A stretch of DNA of 64,000 nucleotides, from contig NC_134517.1 of assembly GCF_027942865.1 (NCBI RefSeq), positions 14,486,275 through 14,550,274 of the forward strand, read 5' to 3'. The position numbers and the translations under genes were made by a program. The DNA is from Odontesthes bonariensis (taxonomy: Eukaryota > Chordata > Actinopteri > Atheriniformes > Atherinopsidae). Positions 28,101 to 36,944 of this stretch are shown piece by piece. The notes under the pieces were generated by a model. The model saw only the letters and a list, made by a program, of their open reading frames with translations, made no database searches and had not been told where the DNA came from. Numbering within the stretch: position 1 is the stretch's first letter; every line of letters starts with the position of its first letter.

Positions 28101-31100
28101 TGCAATGTAGGCTGCCAGGGTTTGCTTTTGATCAAAAAGGCTCTGTAGCATATAGAACGTACTATTCCATCTGGTGCTGACATCTTGCTGGAAACGTTTA
28201 GGATACATGCCGAATTGTTCCTGAATAGCCTGGATGCGAGAATATGCTAAAGGGGAGTGTTTGAAGTGGCCTACGATTTTCCTCCCTGATGATACTATGT
28301 CAGCAATGCTCCGCTGGCTCAACACACCTTCATTGACAGCAAGTTGCAAAGTATGGGCCACGCATCGTATTCCTCTCAGGCCGCTATCATCCATGGCTTT
28401 AACCATATTACGAGCGTTGTCGCTGACAACTGCGTGCACTCTAGTGCTGTCTATTCCCCAGCGCTCAAACATACTGTTAAACGCGCCCGATATGGCCACT
28501 GAGGAATGGGAGCCTTTGAATTCCTGGCACTGGAGTACAACACGCTTTAGCTGGAAGTCTTCATCCACCCACTGCGCCGTCAGGCTCAACATACTTGTTG
28601 GGCTGACGTCAGAGCTCCATATATCAGTCGTGAAGCTCATGTAAGGTGGATCGCTGCCTTTGGCCAAGAGCTCGTGCACACGACTGGCGATGCTGTTGTA
28701 CAGCTCTGGCAGGCAAACATCGGCAAAGTAGCGTCGGCTAGGTAAGGTGTAGCGGGGCTCGATGTGTTGAATTAGTCTCCTAAACCCCACATCCTCCACA
28801 ACACTGAATGGTTGGTCATCTAAAGCCATGTATTCCATTACCTTCTCAGTAATTCCCTTTGCCTTGACACTGTCCTTTGTGAATTTCCTGCTCTTTTCAA
28901 ATATGTCAGCCACTGATGGAGTTGTGCAAGGTGTTTTAGCTGTGTTAGCTTTCCTCTTGGTCTCCCTCGCGTATTCCTCATATTTTGAAGGATGGTTGGA
29001 CTTCAAATGATTGATCAGACCTGACGTGCTGAAAGTTTTAGCACTGAGACCCCCTCTAGACACTTTAGTCTTACACTCCTCACAAACCGCAAATCTATTC
29101 TCCCCCTCATGAACTTTGAAATATTTCCACACCAACGACATTTTTAAGGATGCGCCAGTTTGTAGCTCACTCGCTTGTTCGCCCCTAGCTTAGTTCCCGC
29201 GGTTCTGTCATTGTACGTAAGGTAGGTAGGTGTGTGTGTGTGTGTGTGAATGTGTGTTTGAGAGAGAGAGAGAGAGAGAGAGAGAGCTGTCTGTTTTACT
29301 CATCACTCAGTCACTGCACGTTGTCTGCTTGGATAATTTTGCGTATTAAAAAAAAAAAAAAATTGGATAATTTCGCGTCACCACTATTCGGCCTCCGATT
29401 TCGGCCACTCATTTGGCTTTCGGCCGAAAGCCGAATGTGTTTTTTTTTGTGTTTTCGGCCGAATATTTTCGGTTGCCGAATATTCGGTGCACCTCTAATT
29501 TATGGAGATAATGGATATTTGTAAATAATGAACCATTACCAAAGTCTGCAACTGAGATCACCAGGTACGATCAAGGTGTCATTTTTTTCCCCCATATGCC
29601 TTAGTAACCAAATAGTCCCTTGTCTCATTGGTCTATTGTGAAAAAGTTTTTTAAATCAATCTCCCTATTACAACACAACAGCCTGTCTAATCTATTTCTA
29701 ACAAAAAGTTATTGATCACTGCTGATGCTGTTTCTTTGCCTCAGCTTTGCAACAACTAAATAAAAAATCCAATTGAAAGACAAAAACCCAGTTCTGAACG
29801 GTGCATATATCCAATGATATAAAAGTATTATTTGTCATGCTCAGACAGAGCGTCTAACAATAATACAGATTTCTGTCAACCTTTCGTGTCAACTTTTACA
29901 CTTTCTGTAATAGATTATGTGCTCAGCAGGAATTGAAAGTAGGATCCAATTTCACAGACCACCATCTTTTACCTATGAATTGGCTTTTACGGACATATTA
30001 CATAATCAAGCCATAATTCTTAAAACAGGAATTTCATTTTAATGTACCTTAGGCTGATTGTCTAATGTGGATTCCTTGATCTGAAAAAGCAGACCGAGAG
30101 ACAAGGTAACAAAGGAAAACTCACATGTATCTCAAACTTCCAGCCACTGACCGCCTCGTCTGTCAAGATCTTTGTAAAGGAAATGGTTAGACCATCTCGG
30201 AAAAACCTCTGACATGCCTCACATTTCACATCGAGTCCTGCAAGGAAAAAAAAAAAAAGATCCTTTGTATTATATCAAACCATTCACACGAAACATGTTA
30301 CAAAAACACATTTTACCTTGTATAAACATTTGGTTTAATTCTTGCAATGTTTAACAAAAGCCAATATGAGGATCTGCAGTATGAAGTAGCTGTGTCAAGG
30401 CTGTATTTGCCATAGTTACCTTTACTCTATGGTGTGAAATGTTTCCTTTCTGAATTCTGGTACATAGAATATCAAATCGATATTTCTGATATAATAATAA
30501 TTTGATTCATAACTTGATTTCATTTCAGTGAATTGAGTGCTGAGGGCTCCTATCAGTCCTGGTTGAAATATGAATAACATGTTTTCATAAAAATGTGGCT
30601 AGTGAATCACAGCCTCCCTGCAATCATTTGCCAAAATTACATTAGAAAGGGGTCTCCTCTCAGTCAGCGTGGACTGAGGCAAACAATAACTCTCCCTACT
30701 ACAAATGGGTGCAGGACGTTACTTGAAGTCATAGATGAAAAACGGTAAGTAAATGAAAAATAAAGAAACACGACACCCCCCAACAAATATACAATGTGAC
30801 AAGCTTCTGGACATTTGCAAAAGGCTGATCCTGCTATGATTATTTATCATTCGTATATATTGTAAAACCCATGCACAGAGTCATATAGATTATTGTAATA
30901 ACAAACAATGTCACTAATTCCAGCTACATTTAATATTTCCAACAGTCTATAGGTCCAGGTCTTTCAGGTGTCATCAGAAACACTTTCTTTTCCAGCTATA
31001 TGATGATTTAAAAAAAAAAAAAAAAAAACATACCCGAGAGAATAATTCAAACTTTAAATAACAGGTGGGTCATTTTTTTTCCCCTACATGTAAGTTTAAC

Positions 31101-34100
31101 CTGTCTTGCAAGATTAGGCCTAGAGTTAATTTAAAAGCAACAGACTGTAAGAAATGAATGCCATCAAGCATGGACTCAAAAGAACATTCTGCACATTCTT
31201 ACCTTTTTTACTCAGGTCTATAGCAGCTTCCAAGAGGACTTCTAACTCTCCTTTTGGCAAAACTGGAACAACCCAACGAGGCCTGGGAAAGCAAAAAGAC
31301 ATCAATTGTCAGGGGGAAAAAAATAACATATCTATGTAAAAAGCATTGATGCTGCATGGTCTACCTGCATCCTAAGAAACTCATTTGTCTGTCAGTTAAG
31401 TTCTTCCCCTGTGAGAGTATAGCTGCTGTCAGACTAAATGTCTAGAAAACTCTCAAACACACTCAGTGGTGAAGAAGCTAGTTGGTTTGTGATTGAGGTG
31501 CAACGAACTGAGCTCAAGATGCATCAGCCCGATTTGCCAAAGTTTCAACTTGAATCCAAAAATGTGTACATATAGCAAACTGTGTAAACACATAGCTTCA
31601 TATGGGAAACGATAGGTCCCTTGAAGAAAAGAACTGTGATAAGTACTTGGCATGCTCCAACAGTTAATCAGAGTAAAACGTATCACTGGCTTACATACGA
31701 GTTTAGATGCAACCTCTTAGTCAAGAGGCAAGTAAATACCTGTTGATCATGTCATCAAGCTTGGCTAGATCGGTGTGAGGAAAAGCAGGCTCTTCCTCTT
31801 CCAGCTGAGGGGGCCCATCCCCCTGGCCCTGCTCATCTGGTGGGCTCACTGGAGAGTTCTCATTAGATGAGTTTGGAGATGACGTCTAGAAAAATCAAAA
31901 TCAAAATCAGAAGCTGAAAAAAAAACTAATTCCAAGAGGTAATGTTCGGGAGAAAAGTGGAGTCAGTTCTTCAGACCTCTCACATATAAGTAATTCATAA
32001 TCAAGTGCATCCTGCATGCAGCATACATTAGAAAAAGCCTGAGCTAAGCAATATCAAAATGCAGCATCAGTAATAGGATAAAGGGAACATTTTTCTTACT
32101 TTGGAGCCCATCTTTGAGAAAAGCAAGCATTTGGCGAAATTTTGGACTACATAACTGAATACGCTTAGCTGGGACTTGATGCAGCTCATCTCATAATATC
32201 TGCACCTGTACAACATTTTGAAGATGAACAGCTTCAAAGACGAACATTTAATAAGCTGCAATTCCCAGTATTAGCATTTCACAAAAAAAAAAAAAAAGAA
32301 AAAAAAAAAGTTCATTGTTAGTAGATCCAATTCAAACTTTAAAGGCCTACAAACCTTTCTCTGCTCTTTTGTGTTTCGACAATTACGCTCAACAAAACCA
32401 GTTAGCTAAACTGTCAGTAATGCAGTAAGGTTCGGGACACAGTGCACCAAAATAATTAAATTATCTCCAAACTACACGCAAAACCCAAGAATTAGACTGG
32501 ATCACAACACTGATGAAGATTTACATCCTACAGAGAGATTTAAAGTATTAAATATTAATATCATTAATACATGGCATATAGTAATACAAGATTCTATTTT
32601 TTTTTTTATTGCTATACTGCCATACAATTAAAAGGGTCCATTATGTACAGATGATAAAATACTTTCTGCTCATTAAGTTAATAAAGAAAGAAACACGAAA
32701 GGAATTAAAGTGCCTTGCTTTATCCAACAGCAAAATCCATTTGGTACAAACACAGGTTTCAGGCACCATAATGTTTTAGAGGAGTAAAGGAATAATGGTC
32801 AACCAGCCATTTTAAGCAAAAGCCATGGGTAACATTGGCTCATTAAAACCCTCACTCGTATCATCACAAAAACCTCGGAATGATCTTTGATTTGAATGCC
32901 AGTTAGCTAACAGGTGAGTGTACTTGCACATCTGGGCTTTTTTATTAACCGATATACTTGCAGCTAACAAATGAACGTGAAATAAGCCTTCCTTTATGTA
33001 GTTCCGACCTGGGAAAAAAACAACGCGCACGAAAAAAAAAGAAAAGGGGGGGACTCCAAACTCAATGCACCAGAATAACTCACTACATCCTCACATTTAC
33101 AAAAGGTGAATCGTAGGTTGGTAGAACAATGCACGTTGAATGCGTCAGTCAGTAAAGTTTCTCCTGATGTCTTTTTATTTCAACTGAAAAAACAAAGAGT
33201 GCACTATCCAAGTGGAACTGACTTACTGACCAGCAAAAACCAGTGTGATTATTTATCTATTTTATTTTTTTTTAATCCGTTGCTTAAGTCTATCTATGGC
33301 TATAGCCATAAACCAGTGAAAAGACAGGCGCTAATTCTAGTGTGGTATTAGCACTTCTATCGTTTTGTTGAGTGAGTGTACGTACACCCATACAAATATA
33401 AAGACACAGGTGTTTTTTCTGAAAAGCCTTTTAACAATGCCATTCAAGTCGTCATACCTATAGTATTTAGCATACAGACCAATGCCCTTTTCAGCCCTGC
33501 TGACAAAAAAAAAAAAGAACAACAAAAGAGAGCTGCCTTGTGTGAAGTAAAAATGTATTAGTATGTGGGTGTATCTCAGTGATGTTGTACAGAAATACTG
33601 GAATGAAGCATCTTAAGAGAAACAAAGACTATGTATATCCGTCAGTGTGCATTTAAGCACCAGGATCGTTCCCTTCTCTCCTTCCTCATCCAACGAACAA
33701 CATCAACATTAGTCATGGTGTGAGAATCCCTCTATAAGATTAAAGGAAGAATACACATCGTCAAGAGAAACACCTAACTGAGAAATATTAAATGTGGGGG
33801 AGTATGGTGAAGGCTCCTTCTGCTTGGCTGACCTACATAGCCAGCTTGGCTCTCACGTCTTACCATGGCTCATCTCTAACCACCACAGGCCTGCAAGTGC
33901 ACACATCTAGACACACACACACACACATCCTTTAACCATCACTCAGGAGGCTCTGTTCATTGATGCCTCATCCTCACACTTTCTCTTTCTCACTCTTTTC
34001 CGCCCTCCCCCCTTCCTCTCCCTTTTGGTCCCTATGGGCATCTGTGTGGAGCTGGGTGCAAGCAATATTGGTTTAAAAGGAAAAAGAAAACATCAACAAC

Positions 34101-34322
34101 ACTGTGCTGCAGTGTCTTAACTATCAAATAGAGAACTAAAAGCAAAAGAAAGTCACAAAAAGCTAAAGATTTTCTTTCTCTGTTCACTCGCTGAGTATTA
34201 GGTAGAAAGTTAATACTGACCTGGTTCTGTGGCAGTGGGGGTTGGCTCTGAGCGTCAGGTGCCTGGCCCTGGCCCTGACTGTCATTGCCCCCCACCGGAG
34301 AGCCACGCGTGGTGGCCGTCAT
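4612..34322 (-). CDS. usp9x: Ubiquitin-specific protease 9 (FAF-X type), complete coding region, 45 coding exons
   Basis: Very large cysteine deubiquitinase that removes ubiquitin from many substrates, with known roles in endocytosis, polarity and development. The start ATG at 34322 gives [12 protein letters not shown], the vertebrate USP9X N-terminus; the stop is TAA at 4612-4614. Forty-five coding exons were traced by homology and splice sites; their lengths sum to 7752 bases including the stop, i.e. 2583 residues (human about 2570). Every junction keeps frame. The order is: acidic/Ser-rich N-terminus, long helical-repeat region, internal ubiquitin-like fold (about residues 881-961), USP catalytic domain (about 1532-2025) with Cys1563 and His1875, and a C-terminal helical region ending in a Pro-rich tail. 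All introns look GT-AG except the one after exon 15. I use the name usp9x; some fish databases call it usp9. Segment entries list the exons. Confidence 0.97.
5947..7870 (-). other. usp9x: usp9x intron between exons 44 and 45
   Basis: 1.9-kb AT-rich intron. Splice sites are consensus at both ends (donor at 7869-7870, acceptor ending at 5947). I see no exon, repeat family or RNA gene in it. Confidence 0.7.
10179..11744 (-). other. usp9x: usp9x intron between exons 36 and 37
   Basis: 1.57-kb intron. It contains an adjoining C13/T14 homopolymer pair at about 11128-11156 and an A-rich tract near 11678-11690. No coding exon is recognised. Confidence 0.7.
11745..13882 (-). other. usp9x: usp9x exons 32-36: USP (peptidase C19) catalytic domain
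   Basis: Exons: 13662-13882, 13221-13408, 12920-13093, 12672-12813 and 11745-12501. Exon 32 has the Cys box [16 protein letters not shown], whose nucleophile codon is at 13788-13790 (residue 1563; human Cys1566). Exons 34-35 contain [11 protein letters not shown] and YHCEKCNKK, which include the Cys pairs of the zinc-ribbon fingers. The unusually long exon 36 (757 bp) carries [20 protein letters not shown] and the His box [12 protein letters not shown], with the His codon at 12196-12198 (residue 1875; human His1879). All key residues are present, so an active deubiquitinase is expected. Confidence 0.96.
13982..15988 (-). other. usp9x: usp9x exons 25-31: helical region before the catalytic domain
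   Basis: Exons: 15863-15988, 15462-15587, 15107-15273, 14864-14972, 14587-14733, 14303-14449 and 13982-14189. They encode [99 protein letters not shown] and [20 protein letters not shown]. The hydrophobic run [11 protein letters not shown] is a buried helix of the repeat fold in the family, not a membrane span. Confidence 0.92.
18393..19266 (-). other. usp9x: usp9x intron between exons 17 and 18
   Basis: 0.87-kb AT-rich intron with consensus splice sites. Nothing else is recognised in it. Confidence 0.65.
19815..19838. repeat. (AATA)n microsatellite
   Basis: About six tandem AATA units in a usp9x intron. Confidence 0.8.
20276..22879 (-). other. usp9x: usp9x intron between exons 13 and 14
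   Basis: 2.6-kb intron. It holds a 20-bp tandem repeat at 21341-21389 and a G tract near 22366-22377. No exon is seen. Confidence 0.65.
21341..21389. repeat. 20-bp tandem repeat, about 2.4 copies
   Basis: The unit CACTTTCAAACAAGTATGAG occurs twice exactly in tandem (21341-21360 and 21361-21380), followed by a partial third copy (CACTTTCA). Confidence 0.85.
26163..26405. mobile_element. Candidate partial MITE-like repeat
   Basis: The stretch beginning CCCCTTTTCCACCGAAC, with an internal TTTTCCACCGCGGGTTGAAG and a later GTGCTAAAACGTCACGTGAT, resembles a family of short non-autonomous DNA elements I recall from teleost genomes whose ends read CCCCTTTTCCAC. I could not find the opposite inverted end, so it is either truncated or misassigned. 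It lies in the same usp9x intron as the hAT element. Confidence 0.35.
26793..26800. repeat. hAT target-site duplication, left copy
   Basis: ATTTATGG immediately outside the left terminal inverted repeat, identical to the right copy. Confidence 0.92.
27171..29141 (-). CDS. hAT transposase with N-terminal BED zinc finger, two exons, 610 residues
   Basis: Catalyses cut-and-paste movement of the surrounding element. Exon 1 is 29141-27472 and exon 2 is 27333-27171; together 1833 bases, 610 residues plus TAG. The single-exon frame would stop just after ...ARMARR, but that point is an exact donor (CGCAG|GTAATA). The frame resumes after an AAG acceptor with [17 protein letters not shown] and [16 protein letters not shown], which is the missing half of the hAT C-terminal dimerisation domain. 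Near the N-terminus (residues about 1-55) is a BED finger: CEECKTK...HLKSNH. The RNase-H-like core shows [33 protein letters not shown] and [13 protein letters not shown]. It is related to ZBED-type proteins. There is no internal stop or frameshift, so it may be functional. Confidence 0.9.
29230..29286. repeat. (TG)n / (GA)n compound microsatellite inside the hAT element
   Basis: A TG-repeat run of about nine units, then about fourteen GA units, upstream of the transposase start. Length variation between element copies would be expected here. Confidence 0.85.
29498..29505. repeat. hAT target-site duplication, right copy
   Basis: ATTTATGG immediately outside the right terminal inverted repeat, identical to the left copy. 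Confidence 0.92.
31886..34220 (-). other. usp9x: usp9x intron between exons 2 and 3
   Basis: 2.3-kb intron, AT-rich, with A and T homopolymer runs (for example about 32281-32310) and a pyrimidine-rich stretch with a short CA repeat near 33905-34030. No exon was identified. Confidence 0.65.
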
Positions 34323-34489
34323 GCTCGCCACAGGGCAGATCTTGGCAATCTTGGCCTCTTAGGGAGCGCTGGCAAGGAGGGAAATCACAGCCACCTCAGC
34401 TGTAGAGCAGAGGGAAGAGAGCCCGAACACACGAGAGAGGGACACAAGCACCTGGAGATCTGGATGTGCTGCTGAGACCATTGCATAAC
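34221..34489 (-). other. usp9x: usp9x exon 2 with start codon
   Basis: Acceptor CTACAG is at the right edge (34490 onward) and the donor is at 34219-34220. Positions 34323-34489 are 5' UTR and 34221-34322 encode the first 34 residues (MTATTRG...PQNQ). An apparent frame beginning at 34331 starts with GTG, not ATG, so 34322 is the start; it also matches the vertebrate protein exactly. Confidence 0.93.
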
Positions 34490-36299
34490 CTGTAGCAGGG
34501 AAGAGGACCAAAGGTCAGAATCATCAGATGGCTTTTTAATCTATCCATATTATGCAAGATGGGTAAGAAGATTGTTTAAAAACTTCCATTGGAATCAACC
34601 AAACTGGACTATGTTTGTGCGTCCTTAAACAGCTACTTAACTTCCGCGTTCTGTGACCAACTACATGTGCAAGGTTTGGAAGTGCTGCTTAGGAACACTC
34701 CTTTTCCATCAAATTTAGAGTACGCAGTAGCATTCAAGGATTTGTTTCTGATTCGCTTCTAAATGACATCTAACACCTGAATCGTATCTCAATTTCAACA
34801 ACAAACTTATCTCACAATCAACAAAGTATTCCGAATAGCCGCAGAGAAGTTTCAAAAGATCATTACTAACATTTTCACATCTTTTAGACACCGCCAGCCA
34901 AAACTCATCCGACCTTAAAAAAAAAAAAAATGCTGCTTTGAATTTTATGCGCCTCTTGCTTAAGATCTTTTTTGCCACAGATGTGGCAAAACTGGAAATC
35001 AAACCCTCACTATAATATTCTAACACTCTGGCTAACCCCATGACATATCATATTCAGATAGAACCCAAAAGCAACCCTCCACAAGCCTACTCATTTGAAC
35101 TTTGAAATTCTGTTACGTCACGACACTGCAGGCCCCAAACAGTTGCTACAACTGAGTCAGGAGATACTGTCTGCTTAAATCCATCCAGAGTCCAACACGG
35201 TCAATATCTCCATCTTTAAAGCAGATACGAACATAGTCATCAAGTATGTATGATGGTGACAGGGTAGCAACAAAGCACTGTAACGTGAACACACTGCTGT
35301 ACACCGAGTTCAACAGCTTTGTTTTACGATTATCGCGTTTTCAAAACTACTGACTTCGTTATCACTAAAGTATTTCTCCTCTTGGTTATTTGTGATGCAA
35401 AGTTTCCATTTGGGGCACAAATAACTAACAACTTAACTCTTTGCAATTGATCAACTTCACAGAAGAACTTGACAAATTTTGGAAACCATAAGCCTTTTCA
35501 GATCCTATTTGATTCTCAATGTGGGTTGCATCGCATACAGAAGAAACTTCATAGATGATCTTCTGTTTACTCTTAAACATTCGCACGCAACAAGATTTAG
35601 GGAATAATGGCATGTGACACTCTACAGGATATTAAGATCATTGAGCCAGATGGAGCACCACCTCACTTCATTTCACCTAATATCAATAATAAAGTGGATA
35701 TAAAAAAAAATATTGAGACATTAGGACTGAATGTAGCACAACAAATTTCTGTATAATCTGCAATACCTTACAGAGAAAAAATACAGAGGCAGAAAGTTAA
35801 ACAAATATGGATTTTAAGACATGGGTTGTCCATTTTTCAAAGACAAATGGGGGTAAGATTTTGATAGCCGTTCCTTATATTGGTAAACGATAGAATGCCA
35901 ACGTTAGCTTAAAGACTGTAGCGTTAACTGTTTGGTTGAATCTGCTTCACAGACCTGAGATGGGATTGGAAGCATCTAGATTGAATTACTATAGCAGAAA
36001 GATGTTTGGACCAGATTTATTTCTATTCTCTTCCAAATATCGGTAGCATTGAATCTGTAACAGATCCTCAATATTTGTTGTTTTGGGAAATACTTTCTAT
36101 CAAACATAGTACAATTGTGCTCGCCAAGGTAATTTATGAACCTTGGTTAAATTCAGTATGGTTTTAATTGGCTGGTTTGGGTTTGGTTTTTTCAGTCACA
36201 TACGTAGCCACCTGAGAAATGAAACAGAAAAATATGTGAAAGAAAGCAGCTTTATAACCTTTTTTAATTCGGCGGAAGAAATATACACTTGAGCGCCTA

Positions 36300-36415
36300 G
36301 ACCCATCTGAGTCTAGTTGAGCACATACATACAGAAGTGATTCGAACCCCCGCCAAAATTATCTGGGTATGTTAGTCTGGCTTTGAGAAACTCGATTTCA
36401 GTCAGACTAACGGTT
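36300..36415 (-). repeat. Possible dispersed repeat with 9-bp inverted repeat and tRNA B-box-like motif
   Basis: GTTAGTCTG at 36371-36379 pairs exactly with CAGACTAAC at 36403-36411. A minus-strand GGGGTTCGAATC, close to the RNA polymerase III B-box consensus, lies at 36339-36350. No full tRNA cloverleaf can be drawn. It may be the remnant of a SINE or MITE. Confidence 0.25.
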
Positions 36416-36920
36416 TAGCCAATTACTGTTGGATTATTTCAACAATTAGTTTTTCCATATTATAACATTAACATGCTTATTGTGCTATATTCTATAGTCT
36501 GATAGGCAAAGAACCCAAGCAGTACATAATAAGAGGATGGAAGGTATAAGGTCAAAAATACTATGCGTCTGCACTGGAATATTAACTGTGTGCATTTAAT
36601 ACTGTGGTTAGAGCTGCAGGTCAGCATGAAGGCAAAGAGTTGGGTCTGAAAACTGGAGAGGATGTGGATCACAGAAGGCCTGGGTGATAATATTTGCATT
36701 CACTTTCGATTCTAAATACATTTGTCTTATCAGTACAACCACGTGCTCCGTTCTCCATTTGAGCTCTGCTTGGAATATTTCTACATTCACGTCTCAGCAA
36801 TTAACTCGATGTGTGCCATGATATAATTACCAAATATGAATAAAACGTAAGCAAATGTATCCTTGGGACTTTCTAACTGTAAAGGCCCACCTTTACAAAG
36901 AGAAAGGGACATGACAAAAT

Positions 36921-36944
36921 GGGGGGGGGGGGGGGGGGGGGGGG
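36921..36944. repeat. Poly-G tract (24 bases)
   Basis: Uninterrupted run of 24 G on the plus strand, so C on the usp9x sense strand. It is prone to length change and G-quadruplex formation. Confidence 0.9.

Larger units (their letters stand above)
26801..29497 (-). mobile_element. hAT-superfamily DNA transposon, apparently full length (2697 bp)
   Basis: The ends are perfect 15-bp inverted repeats (TAGAGGTGCACCGAA at 26801-26815 and its reverse complement at 29483-29497). They are flanked by identical 8-bp target-site duplications ATTTATGG (26793-26800 and 29498-29505). An 8-bp duplication is diagnostic of hAT-type insertion. The subterminal zones are packed with short CCGAAACCGAA / TTCGGCCGAA motifs in both orientations, likely transposase binding sites. 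An 18-bp palindrome lies at 29415-29432. Inside is a BED-finger transposase gene with an intact reading frame once a small intron is removed. The element sits in usp9x intron 5 (25991-30124), with its transposase in the same orientation as the host gene. Confidence 0.93.
22880..31885 (-). other. usp9x: usp9x exons 3-13: N-terminal helical region
   Basis: Exons (plus-strand coordinates): 31740-31885, 31203-31282, 30125-30237, 25772-25990, 25010-25125, 24637-24888, 24398-24533, 24153-24305, 23463-23567, 23129-23335 and 22880-23016. They encode the acidic Ser/Pro-rich start ([11 protein letters not shown]...), then the helical stretch with [51 protein letters not shown] and [20 protein letters not shown]. 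This part is thought to be a substrate-binding or regulatory scaffold of armadillo/HEAT-like repeats. The large intron between 25990 and 30125 contains the hAT transposon. Confidence 0.93.

Noticed and set aside
27468-29141. 557-residue single-exon frame as the complete transposase
   Set aside because: It stops exactly at a splice donor and lacks the hAT dimerisation motif, which continues in frame at 27333 after an AG acceptor; the two-exon model is better.
34323-34331. Three-residue N-terminal extension of USP9X
   Set aside because: It would start with GTG; the ATG at 34322 gives the known vertebrate N-terminus.
36320-36420. tRNA gene on the minus strand
   Set aside because: Only a B-box-like motif is present; the T-stem does not pair and no acceptor stem or anticodon arm exists.
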